From Actinoplanes octamycinicus (lineage in GTDB: Bacteria; Actinomycetota; Actinomycetes; Mycobacteriales; Micromonosporaceae), in contig NZ_JACHNB010000001.1 in NCBI RefSeq assembly GCF_014205225.1, positions 6,925,501-6,989,500 of the forward strand: a stretch of DNA of 64,000 nucleotides. Direction: 5' to 3'. A model generated the notes under the pieces. That model was not told the origin of the DNA. It saw only the letters and a program-made list of their open reading frames with translations, and ran no database searches. Positions within the stretch are counted from its first letter, which is position 1; the number at the start of each line of letters is the position of its first letter. Position numbers and translations under genes: made by a program. Shown in pieces: positions 15,446 to 22,762 of this stretch.

Positions 15446-18166
15446 ATGACGATGACCAGTACACCGCTCATCAGCGATCCCGACGGCGCCGATGCGCTGG
15501 CCTCCGATGGTGGCATCGTCACCATCCGGCCGGTCCGGCCCGGCGACCGCGGAGCGCTGGCCAGACTCTATGCCGGCGCGTCCCGGGAGAACCTGCTGTT
15601 GCGGTTCTTCATCGTGCCGGGGCGGCTGACGATCGCCGCCGAGCTGGACTCGCTGTGCCGGCAGGAGACCAGGGACCGGCTGGCGGTCGTCGCGTGGCAG
15701 GCGGGCGAGCTGATCGGGGTCGCCGCCTGCGTCCGGCTGGATCGGCACAGCCGGATGGCGGAGATCGCGGCGTTCGTCGCCGACGACCACCACGGCCGGG
15801 GCATCGGCACCCTGCTGCTGGAGCACCTGGCCGCCCGAGCCCGGCTGGCCGGCATCACCGACTTCGTCGGCGAGATGCTGCCCGGCAACACCGATGTGCT
15901 GCGGATGGTCCACGATTTCCACGAGCACACGCACACCCAGACCCGGGTCGGATACATCGACCTGAACATCGATCTGACCGATCAGCACGCCTTCGAACGG
16001 GCCGTCGACGCGCGGGACCGGGTGGCCGAGCAGGCTTCGCTGCGCCCGCTGCTGGCGCCCCGCTCGGTGGCGGTGATCGGCGCCGGGCAGCGACACGGCA
16101 CCGCGGGCCACGAGACGCTGCGAGCCCTGCGCGACTACGGTTTCGCCGGCCGGCTGTACGCGATCAACCCGACCGGCCGGCCGGTCTGCGGCCTCCCTTC
16201 CCATCGCAGCATCGGCGACCTGCCGGAAGCAGTCGACCTGGCGGTCATCGCGGTGCGTGCCGAGCTGGTGGCCGGCGCTCTCAAGGAGGCCGGTCAACGC
16301 GGGGTCCGGGCCGCGGTCGTGCTCAGCAAGGGGTTCGGCGCGTCCGGCCCGGTCAGCAAGCAGCGCCGGGCCGACGTCCTGCGGATCGCCCGTGAGCACG
16401 GCATGCGGCTGGTCGGCCCGAGCAGCATCGGGGTGCTCGGCACCGAGCCGCAGCTACGGCTCAACGCCTGCCTCTCGCCGATCCGCCCGCCCGGTGGCGG
16501 GCTCGCGGTCGCCTCGCAGTCGGGGACGGTCGGCATCGCCCTGCTGGCGAACGCCGCCCGCACCGGCTGCGGCGTCTCCAGTTTCGTGTCGCTGGGCGAG
16601 AAGCTCGACGTCAGCGGCAATGACCTGATCGCTTATTGGTACGACGACCCGGCCACCAAGGCGGTCGCGCTGTACCTGGAGTCCTTCGGCAACCCGCGCC
16701 GGTTCGCCCGCACCGTCCGGGCGCTCGGGCGTCGTAAGCCGGTCCTGGCGTTGGAGAGTGGGCGATCGCTTGCCACCCGGCACGCCGGGGCGGCCTCGCC
16801 GGACCTGATGGACGCCCTGTTCACTCAGGCGGGCGTCATCCGGGTCACCGGCATCGACGAGATGCTGGACAGCGCGCGCATGTTGATCGATCAGCCGGCC
16901 CCGGCCGGGGCCCGGATGGCGATCGTCGGCAACGGCGGCGGACTGACCGCGCTGGCCGCGGACCACGCCGTGGCCGGCGGATTCACCCTGGTCTCGTTGA
17001 GCCGCGACACCCGCCGCCAGCTGCCGCGTGGCCGGGACAACCCGGTGGACCTCGGCATCGAGGCCACCCCGGCGACGATCGCGGCGGCCGCCGAGACCAT
17101 CGCGAACAGCGGCGAGGCCGACATCCTGCTTCTCATGATCGTCGGTACCCGGGCCAACTGCTCGGTGGGGACGATGGCCGCGCTCGCCGAGGTGGTCGAC
17201 AACCATCCCGACGTCACCATCGCGGCCGTGCTGACCGGCAGCAACGACGACATCCAGCGGTTCGGGGCGCGAGGCGCGCCGGTCTTCCCGCAGCCGGAGA
17301 CGGCGATCCGGGCACTGGCGCACGCTCATCGGTACGCGCGATGGCAGCGACAGCCGTTGGGCCGGCGGCCCGAGCTGCCCGGGATCCAGCCGGCGCGGGC
17401 GCAGGCTCTGATCGGGCAGGCGCTGGCCACCGGTCCCGGCTGGCTGCCGCGGATCCGGGTCGCGGCGGTGCTGCGGGCGTACGGCATCTCCATCATGCCG
17501 ATGTCCGCGGCCCGGACCGGAGTGGACGCGGTCGCGATCGCCGAGCGCCTCGGCTTCCCGGTGGTGCTCCGGTCCGCCGCCCCGGCCACGGCGCGCGGAC
17601 CGGTGGTGCGGCGCGACCTGAGCAGCGCCGCCGCGGTGCGGGATGCTTTCGACGCGGTGGTCGCGGACAGTCCCGGGCCGGCCGGTGTCCTGCTCCAGCG
17701 TCAGATCACGGCACCGGTCGAGCTGACCGCGGGGATCCGGCACGATTCGCTGTTCGGTTCTCTGGTACGACTCGGGCTGTCCGGCGGGTGGACCGCCCAC
17801 ACGGTACGTCTGGTGCCGCTCACCGATCTCGACGCCGGCCGGATGTGGCGGGACCTGCCCGCCGGGTCGCTGTCCGGCGGGCTGCGGAAGCCGCCACGGT
17901 TCGAGCCGGCCGATCTGGAGGATCTGCTGCTGCGACTGGGCCGCCTGGCCGAGGATCATCCGGAGATCGCCGAGCTCGACCTCGCGCCGGTCTTCGCCGG
18001 CCCGGACGGGCTGCTGATCGGCGACGCGCGGATCCGGCTCGCCGAGACCGGTGCCGAACCGGACGCCACACTGCGCCGGCTGTCTCCGGTCGCTCTGCCG
18101 GGTGTCCCGGCTCGGCCGGAACGCGGGACTTCCGACCCTGTCCGTGGTAACCGGGCGGCCTCCTAG
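15446..18166 (+). CDS. GNAT acetyltransferase fused to NDP-forming acyl-CoA synthetase-like domains (Pat-like)
   Basis: 906 residues. Residues ~20-185 form a GNAT domain (motif A DDHHGRGIGTLLLEH). Residues ~205-650 form CoA-binding and succinyl-CoA-synthetase-like alpha domains (SVAVIGAGQRHGTAG, VVLSKGFG, SQSGTVG). The last ~220 form an ATP-grasp domain. This is the architecture of protein lysine acetyltransferases of the Pat/AcuA group and their acetate-CoA ligase relatives. The loop that usually reads ARAAxSHTG is shortened to ATRHAG, keeping one His, so CoA ligase activity is uncertain. ATG 15446 follows GAAGG by five bases; ATG 15452 is an alternative. A DosR-like box is upstream. Confidence 0.85.
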   Translation: MTMTSTPLISDPDGADALASDGGIVTIRPVRPGDRGALARLYAGASRENLLLRFFIVPGRLTIAAELDSLCRQETRDRLAVVAWQAGELIGVAACVRLDRHSRMAEIAAFVADDHHGRGIGTLLLEHLAARARLAGITDFVGEMLPGNTDVLRMVHDFHEHTHTQTRVGYIDLNIDLTDQHAFERAVDARDRVAEQASLRPLLAPRSVAVIGAGQRHGTAGHETLRALRDYGFAGRLYAINPTGRPVCGLPSHRSIGDLPEAVDLAVIAVRAELVAGALKEAGQRGVRAAVVLSKGFGASGPVSKQRRADVLRIAREHGMRLVGPSSIGVLGTEPQLRLNACLSPIRPPGGGLAVASQSGTVGIALLANAARTGCGVSSFVSLGEKLDVSGNDLIAYWYDDPATKAVALYLESFGNPRRFARTVRALGRRKPVLALESGRSLATRHAGAASPDLMDALFTQAGVIRVTGIDEMLDSARMLIDQPAPAGARMAIVGNGGGLTALAADHAVAGGFTLVSLSRDTRRQLPRGRDNPVDLGIEATPATIAAAAETIANSGEADILLLMIVGTRANCSVGTMAALAEVVDNHPDVTIAAVLTGSNDDIQRFGARGAPVFPQPETAIRALAHAHRYARWQRQPLGRRPELPGIQPARAQALIGQALATGPGWLPRIRVAAVLRAYGISIMPMSAARTGVDAVAIAERLGFPVVLRSAAPATARGPVVRRDLSSAAAVRDAFDAVVADSPGPAGVLLQRQITAPVELTAGIRHDSLFGSLVRLGLSGGWTAHTVRLVPLTDLDAGRMWRDLPAGSLSGGLRKPPRFEPADLEDLLLRLGRLAEDHPEIAELDLAPVFAGPDGLLIGDARIRLAETGAEPDATLRRLSPVALPGVPARPERGTSDPVRGNRAAS
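18125..18138 (+). promoter_or_regulatory. DosR/DevR-like box upstream of baeRF gene
   Basis: GGGAC-TTCC-GACCC, inside the last codons of the preceding gene and 55 bases before ATG 18194. It fits the consensus in nine of ten defined positions and keeps the TT after GGGAC. Confidence 0.6.
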
Positions 18167-18193
18167 CCTGGAAGGTGTCTCAGCGGAGGTGAC

Positions 18194-19264
18194 ATGATGT
18201 CCGTGATCCGCGCAGAGGACCTGCACGATCTCGCTCGCCTGCACGATCCGTCCGGGGTCCTCTCGGTGTATGCCACCGTCGATCCCCAGGCGGAGAACGC
18301 CGTCCCGGCACCCTGGCAGGTGACCATCCCGCGTCTGCTGGCCGACCTGGGCCGGCATGCCACTGGCCCGGTGCGGAACCGGCTCGAGGCGATCGAGCCG
18401 GAGTTGAAAACCCTCCTGGACGCCGGCGTCGCGGGGCGGGGCCGGGCGCTGTTCGCGACGGTGGACGGCGGAGCGGTGCGCCTGCTGCGGGTTCAGTCGG
18501 CGCTGACGGACACAGTCCGGCTCGCCGGGTCGGCATATCTGCGTCCGCTTGCCGTGGCGTACAGCGCGGCGGCTCCGGCCGGGATCGTCGCGGTGGGCGG
18601 GCACGGTCTGCGCGTGGTGGACTGCCGGCTCGGCTGGGCGGAGCTGGTCGGGGCCGCCGAATACCGGCCCGGCACCCGGTCCCGCACGCCGAACCGCCGC
18701 AGCGGCAGTCAACGCGATCGGCATGAACATCGGGCGACTGCCCATCTGGAACGGTTCCTCACCGGCTGCGGGTCCGGACTGGCCGGGTTCGGCGCCCGCC
18801 CGGACTGGGAGCACTTGCTGGTGACCGGCGACACCGAGCTGGTCACGGCCTTCGCCGCGCGGCTGCCGGATCTGCCGCACACCGAGGTGGTCAGGGCACA
18901 CCACGTGGCTGCCGCCGCGCTGCCGGCGCCGCGGATCGCCGCCCTGGTGGCGACCGACCTGCGGGCCGCCCGCCAGCACACGCATCTAAGGCTGGCCGTG
19001 ATGGCCCGGGACATCGCGCACGCCGGTGGCGCGGCGACCGCCGGACCCGAGGACACCCTGCGGGCTGCGGCCCAGGGCCGGATCCGGCGTCTGCTGCTCG
19101 ACGGCGCCGCCCGGCTGGCCGACCGGTACGGCGCCGGGGCCGAGCTGGACGAGCTACTGATCGAGCAGACCTACCGGGCCGGCGGCGCGGTCACCATCGT
19201 CGGCGGCCCGGCCGCCGAGGCGCTGGCCGGCTGTGCGGGCGTCGCGGCTCTGCTTCACCCCTGA
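18194..19264 (+). CDS. eRF1-like protein of the bacterial baeRF group (Rv2629-like)
   Basis: 356 residues. The order of an N-terminal domain (VLSVYATVDPQ), a central domain and a C-terminal domain ending in TYRAGGAVTIVGG recalls the archaeo-eukaryotic release-factor-like proteins found in bacteria. No GGQ motif is visible, so peptide release is not implied. In mycobacteria the comparable Rv2629 belongs to the DosR regulon, and here a good box lies 55 bases upstream. GGAGGT precedes two adjacent ATG codons at 18194 and 18197; either could be used. Probably involved with ribosomes under stress, but this is inference. Confidence 0.7.
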   Translation: MMSVIRAEDLHDLARLHDPSGVLSVYATVDPQAENAVPAPWQVTIPRLLADLGRHATGPVRNRLEAIEPELKTLLDAGVAGRGRALFATVDGGAVRLLRVQSALTDTVRLAGSAYLRPLAVAYSAAAPAGIVAVGGHGLRVVDCRLGWAELVGAAEYRPGTRSRTPNRRSGSQRDRHEHRATAHLERFLTGCGSGLAGFGARPDWEHLLVTGDTELVTAFAARLPDLPHTEVVRAHHVAAAALPAPRIAALVATDLRAARQHTHLRLAVMARDIAHAGGAATAGPEDTLRAAAQGRIRRLLLDGAARLADRYGAGAELDELLIEQTYRAGGAVTIVGGPAAEALAGCAGVAALLHP

Positions 19265-19270
19265 CCGTGC

Positions 19271-19299
19271 CGACCCGGCAGCCGGCCGCTGCCGGGTCG
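19271..19299 (+). terminator. 12-bp perfect hairpin terminator
   Basis: CGACCCGGCAGC (19271-19282) pairs perfectly with GCTGCCGGGTCG (19288-19299) around a five-base loop. It sits between two convergent genes, 7 bases after the baeRF stop and 25 before the stop of the minus-strand gene, so it can serve both. Confidence 0.75.
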
Positions 19300-19323
19300 C
19301 TCGACCCGCGCCATCGGCGTGCT

Positions 19324-19734
19324 TCACGAGTCCTGAACGGCGTCGGCGTACAGGAACTCCTTGACGTTGAGCCGCCGCCACACCCGGCGCCGGGCGGGCC
19401 GGACTCTGGGCAGCGCCACGTCCGGGCCGATCACCTGAAAGCCGGTGATGGTGGAACGCCGGCCGTGCAGGTCGATCGTCCCCCGACCGGCGGCGCGCAG
19501 GTTTCCCAGCCAGTCCACACCGGTGCCGTAGGGCATCGGGATGATGAATCCGCCCGGCACCGGCTCGGCGACCACGGGTGTGAGGTAGGCGCGACCCGAT
19601 GTACGGCCGATGTGGTGCAGCGCCGCCGCATACCAGTGCCGCCGCCCCGCGACCTTGCGCATCGCCGGGTTGAGCACGTGCTTGGTGAACTGGCGCACCG
19701 CTTCGTGGCGATGGGTCCTCTCGCTGGCCGACAT
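19324..19734 (-). CDS. Deazaflavin (F420)-dependent nitroreductase-family protein
   Basis: 136 residues. The pattern HIGRTSGRAYLTPVVAEPVPGGFIIPMPYG, with TSGR and a VDWLGNLRAAGRG stretch, is that of Ddn-type proteins which use the deazaflavin cofactor F420 to reduce quinones or nitro compounds. ATG 19734 follows GGGAGG; an upstream ATG at 19749 overlaps the stop of the preceding gene as TGATG and is possible. It is the second gene of a pair with the adenosine-specific kinase gene, led by a DosR-like box. Confidence 0.8.
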   Translation of the reverse strand: MSASERTHRHEAVRQFTKHVLNPAMRKVAGRRHWYAAALHHIGRTSGRAYLTPVVAEPVPGGFIIPMPYGTGVDWLGNLRAAGRGTIDLHGRRSTITGFQVIGPDVALPRVRPARRRVWRRLNVKEFLYADAVQDS

Positions 19735-19748
19735 GCTTCCTCCCGCCA

Positions 19749-20237
19749 TCAGAGCTTGTAGCCGAGGTCCCGCAGCAGCGCGTGGCGCTCGGCGGCGTCA
19801 GCGTCACCCTCGATGCCGGCCGGCGTGCTGCCGTCCAGCACGGCCGCGACTCCGCGGTGGCCGCGGGCCGTTGCCACGACGACACCGACCGGGTTGGCCG
19901 TGGCGCACCAGATGGTGCACACCTCCGGAACCGCCTTGACGGCGTTGAGCACGTTCACCGGGTGCCCGCCGCGCAACATGATCACGAAGCTGTGGCCGGC
20001 GGCGATCTGCTCCGCGGCCTGGCAGGCGTCGGCCTCCAGCTCCGGATCGTTGCCGGTGTGCCGGATCAGGCGGGCGCCGGACGCCTCGCAGAAGGCTATG
20101 CCGAACCGCAGGTGCGGTCCGGCGCCGGCAAGTGCCTCGAAGAGATCCTCGACGGTCTTGACGAAGTGCGCCTGCCCCAGGATGACGTTGGCGTCAGCCG
20201 GTTTGTGCAGGTTGACGAATGCGAACTCGATGTCCAT
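19749..20237 (-). CDS. Adenosine-specific kinase family protein (DUF355)
   Basis: 162 residues, the usual full length. NVILGQAHFVKTVEDL, FGIAFCEASG, GNDPELEADA, GHSFVIMLRGGHPVNVLN and PEVCTIWCATANPV are all strongly typical of the COG1839 family, annotated as adenosine-specific kinase from structures of archaeal members. Its real substrate in bacteria is not settled. ATG 20237 follows GGGGGAG. It overlaps the start region of the F420 gene, so they form an operon, with a DosR-like box 48 bases upstream. Confidence 0.85.
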   Translation of the reverse strand: MDIEFAFVNLHKPADANVILGQAHFVKTVEDLFEALAGAGPHLRFGIAFCEASGARLIRHTGNDPELEADACQAAEQIAAGHSFVIMLRGGHPVNVLNAVKAVPEVCTIWCATANPVGVVVATARGHRGVAAVLDGSTPAGIEGDADAAERHALLRDLGYKL

Positions 20238-20285
20238 GACGTCTCCCCCGTTCCCCAGTCTGCTGCTCGGCCAGGCCCTGCGATA

Positions 20286-20299
20286 AGGCCGGAGGTCCC
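20286..20299 (-). promoter_or_regulatory. DosR/DevR-like box upstream of adenosine-specific kinase gene
   Basis: Read on the minus strand it is GGGAC-CTCC-GGCCT, 48 bases before the ATG at 20237. Two defined positions differ from the palindrome, in the second half only. Confidence 0.5.
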
Positions 20300-20340
20300 T
20301 ACCCACACCGCCCCTGTCTGCATGCGCCCGTGGCGGATCA

Positions 20341-20682
20341 CCGTCGTCGAGGCGCCTGGAGTTCACCTTCCACGCCGACGACTTCCTGCGGCGCCGGGGC
20401 TTGCGCGACCGGGTCGATCCGAGCTACGCCACGCCCTGTCCGCAACGTTCACCGAGCCGGTCGCCGCCGCCCGGATCGGACCAGATCGCCGGGATCGGCG
20501 TTCCCGAGGTGCCGGAGTTCCTCGATCAGATCGTCGCCTCCGGCGGCCACCTCTGGGCGTGCCGGATGTCCGCCGACATGATGCGGCTGACACGCGACGA
20601 CCTCTACGACGGTGTGGAGGACATCATCAACGCGTCCGACTTCATCGAGAAGACCGATGGCGCCCCGTTGCTGTTCATCTGA
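20341..20682 (+). pseudogene. 5'-truncated DsrE/DsrF-like protein remnant
   Basis: The frame reads LEFTFHADDFLRRRGL, then IGVPEVPEFLDQIVASGGHLWACRMS, MMRLTRDDLYDGVEDIINASDF and PLLFI. This is the middle and end of a DsrE-family peroxiredoxin-like protein (compare the usual TFWGLD, GIPPVPEFL, LWACKMS patterns). The first ~40 residues of the family, including the first strand, are missing, and no ATG or GTG precedes the conserved part before an in-frame stop at 20284. The upstream side runs into the promoter of the minus-strand operon, so there is no room for the missing part. A rare start (TTG 20401) could still give a 93-residue protein. I favour a decayed gene. Confidence 0.6.
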
Positions 20683-20698
20683 CGTCGCTTCCGGCATC

Positions 20699-20712
20699 GG
20701 GACGTTCGACTC
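20699..20712 (+). promoter_or_regulatory. DosR/DevR-like box upstream of CoA-binding protein gene
   Basis: GGGAC-GTTC-GACTC, 79 bases before ATG 20792. The first half is perfect; the second half differs at two positions. Confidence 0.45.
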
Positions 20713-20791
20713 TGGCCACCGGCTCGCCGTGCGGCGCAGGTTGAGGCGACAAGCGAGTCCTACGAGACTGCGCCACCGTGAGGAGGCAGCG

Positions 20792-21277
20792 ATGAGCACC
20801 ATGAAGGACGCCGCGTCCGAGTTCCTCGCCAGGAAGCGCGTCGCGGTCACCGGCGTGTCCCGCACGCCGAAGGGGCATGGCAGCAACGTCGTGTACCAGC
20901 GGCTGCGCGACCGCGGCTACCAGGTCTTCGCGATCAATCCGAACGCCGACCAGGTCGAGGGCGACCGTTGTTACCCGGATCTCTCCTCGGTTCCCGAGGA
21001 GATCGAGGCGGTCGTGATCGGGACCCGGCCGGAGCTGGCCGACGCCACCATGCGCGAGTGCGTCGACCTCGGCATCCGGTACGTATGGATGCACCGCGGC
21101 CCGGGCGCCGGCAGTGTGTCCGCGTCGGCGACCGAGTACGGCCGCCAGCACGGCGTGACGGTCATCGACGGCGGTTGCCCCTGCATGTTCGACCCGACCG
21201 CCGATGTCGGACACAAGATCGCGCGCCTGATCCTCTCGGCCACCGGCGGCGTTCCCCGCACCATCCGGACCGACTGA
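20792..21277 (+). CDS. CoA-binding domain protein (YccU-like)
   Basis: 161 residues forming one Rossmann-like CoA-binding domain: VAVTGVSRTPKGHGSNVVYQRL, then QVFAINPNADQVEG and CYPDLSSVP, and late GCPCMFDP. The family resembles the CoA-binding half of succinyl-CoA synthetase but has no catalytic partner domains. ATG 20792 follows AGGAGG. It is preceded by a DosR-like box and looks monocistronic. A role in CoA or acyl-CoA sensing is inference. Confidence 0.8.
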   Translation: MSTMKDAASEFLARKRVAVTGVSRTPKGHGSNVVYQRLRDRGYQVFAINPNADQVEGDRCYPDLSSVPEEIEAVVIGTRPELADATMRECVDLGIRYVWMHRGPGAGSVSASATEYGRQHGVTVIDGGCPCMFDPTADVGHKIARLILSATGGVPRTIRTD

Positions 21278-21399
21278 CCCTACGGAACCTAGTTCACCGG
21301 ACCGGGCGGCCGCTGTCACCGGCGCCCGCCCGCGCCCGGCGTCGGCGCCGCGGTCAGACAGGTCGGCCACATCCGCCCTCGGGAAAGCATCGCCGCCGG

Positions 21400-22125
21400 T
21401 CAGGTCGCCGGGCTGACGGCGGACGAATGCCGCCAGAGTGCCACCCCGACCCAGATCAACCAGACGAACAGCAGTACACCGTAGACGGCGTAGGCCGCCC
21501 CGAGTATCGGCCGGAGCACCTCGGCGATCACTCCGATCGCGCCGGTGGCCACGCCAAGCCACGCGACGCCCGTAGCGAACGGCCCGTCCAGCATCACCAA
21601 CGAGATCAGCAAGATGCCGAGCGTCTGCAGCACCCCGATCACGGCCGGCACGTCGTTGAGCGCGATCAAGACCTCCGCGCCGGCGACGAAGGGTGCCCGG
21701 TCCGCCACCGCGCTCGCTTCCGCGTACCGGTCAGCGAGCAACACCATGGCCAGCGAGCCGTCCCCGGTCGTCGGCCAGGCGAACGACACCGCCCACGAGG
21801 TGACCGCGATCAGGCCGGCGATGGCGGCGATGCTTCTGCTCCGGGAGCGCAGAGCCACCGCGAGGGCGAGGAAGACCACCAGCAGGAAGAGGCTGGGCAC
21901 CGTCCAGAGCAGCTGCCGCACGATGTAGATGGTCCGGTGCGCTTCGACGTACTCCAGGACGCCCGCCCCACCCGAGGTGGGCGGGGCACCGGCACCGGCG
22001 AAGATGACCAGCGCCACGAGGTAGGAGACGACCGCCAGTCCCGCCGAGACTGCTCCAGCACGGTAGAGCGAACGCCATGCCGGATCGGCAGCGGGTACCC
22101 GCGGAGGACGTGACAACGATGCCAT
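21400..22125 (-). CDS. DUF4386-like multi-pass membrane protein
   Basis: 241 residues with about six or seven hydrophobic helices and short loops. The loop GGAGVLEYVEAHRTIYIVRQLLW resembles DUF4386/YckD-like membrane proteins of unknown role. ATG 22125 follows GGGAGGG. A good DosR-like box lies 85 bases upstream. No catalytic motif is visible, and the family assignment is tentative. Confidence 0.65.
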   Translation of the reverse strand: MASLSRPPRVPAADPAWRSLYRAGAVSAGLAVVSYLVALVIFAGAGAPPTSGGAGVLEYVEAHRTIYIVRQLLWTVPSLFLLVVFLALAVALRSRSRSIAAIAGLIAVTSWAVSFAWPTTGDGSLAMVLLADRYAEASAVADRAPFVAGAEVLIALNDVPAVIGVLQTLGILLISLVMLDGPFATGVAWLGVATGAIGVIAEVLRPILGAAYAVYGVLLFVWLIWVGVALWRHSSAVSPAT

Positions 22126-22210
22126 CTCGTGCCCTCCCGTTCCTCCGGCAGCCGCACCTCTCGACAGTCGTCTCTCCTTCGACTCTGCCAGCGTGGGCCG
22201 GAATGTGCGC

Positions 22211-22224
22211 AGGCCGAAGGTCCC
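22211..22224 (-). promoter_or_regulatory. DosR/DevR-like box upstream of DUF4386-like gene
   Basis: Read on the minus strand it is GGGAC-CTTC-GGCCT, 85 bases before ATG 22125. The first half is perfect and the second differs at two positions. Confidence 0.5.
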
Positions 22225-22332
22225 GTCATCCGGCATGCGCCGCGGACCGCCGGCAAGCGACGGAACGGGCGACAGGGCGGCGTACCGGCCGCTCGGTCCC
22301 CTACCTGCGCGGTCCAGCCGGCGACGGTCTCG

Positions 22333-22716
22333 TCAGTGCGTTCGTCGGTCTAAAGCCGGGCGGGACAGCGCCTCGCGAACCGCATCCGGGGTGCGGGCCA
22401 CCGTCGCCGTGCCGTCCTCGGCCGTGATGATCGGACGCTGGATGAGGGCGGGATGCGCGGCCATCGCCGCGAGCCACCGATCCCGGCCGGCTTCGTCGTG
22501 CGGCCAGTCCGCGATGCCGAGTTCGGCCGCGATCGGCTCGCCGGGCCGGACGATGTGCCACGGCTCCAGTCCGAGGCGGCCCAGCACCTCCCGCAGCTCG
22601 GCGACGGTGGGCGGCTGCTCCAGATAGTGGCGCACCGTGTACTGGGCCCGCTCAGCGTCGAGGATCGACAGTGCCGAGCGGCACTTCGAGCAGTCCGGGT
22701 TGATCCAGATCTCCAT
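22333..22716 (-). CDS. ArsC/Spx-family thioredoxin-fold reductase
   Basis: 127 residues. The N-terminal INPDCSKCRSAL carries the catalytic Cys of glutaredoxin-coupled arsenate reductases plus a second Cys in a CxxC pattern. The PALIQRPII motif carries the anion-binding Arg of ArsC. The length fits the family. It may reduce arsenate to arsenite, or it may be a YffB-type reductase of unknown substrate. It lies 46 bases after the P-type ATPase gene on the same strand and may be co-transcribed with it. Confidence 0.75.
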   Translation of the reverse strand: MEIWINPDCSKCRSALSILDAERAQYTVRHYLEQPPTVAELREVLGRLGLEPWHIVRPGEPIAAELGIADWPHDEAGRDRWLAAMAAHPALIQRPIITAEDGTATVARTPDAVREALSRPALDRRTH

Positions 22717-22762
22717 CGCTCACTCCGCCGCCGTGGTCCCCGCAGGATAGTCGCCCGCATGA

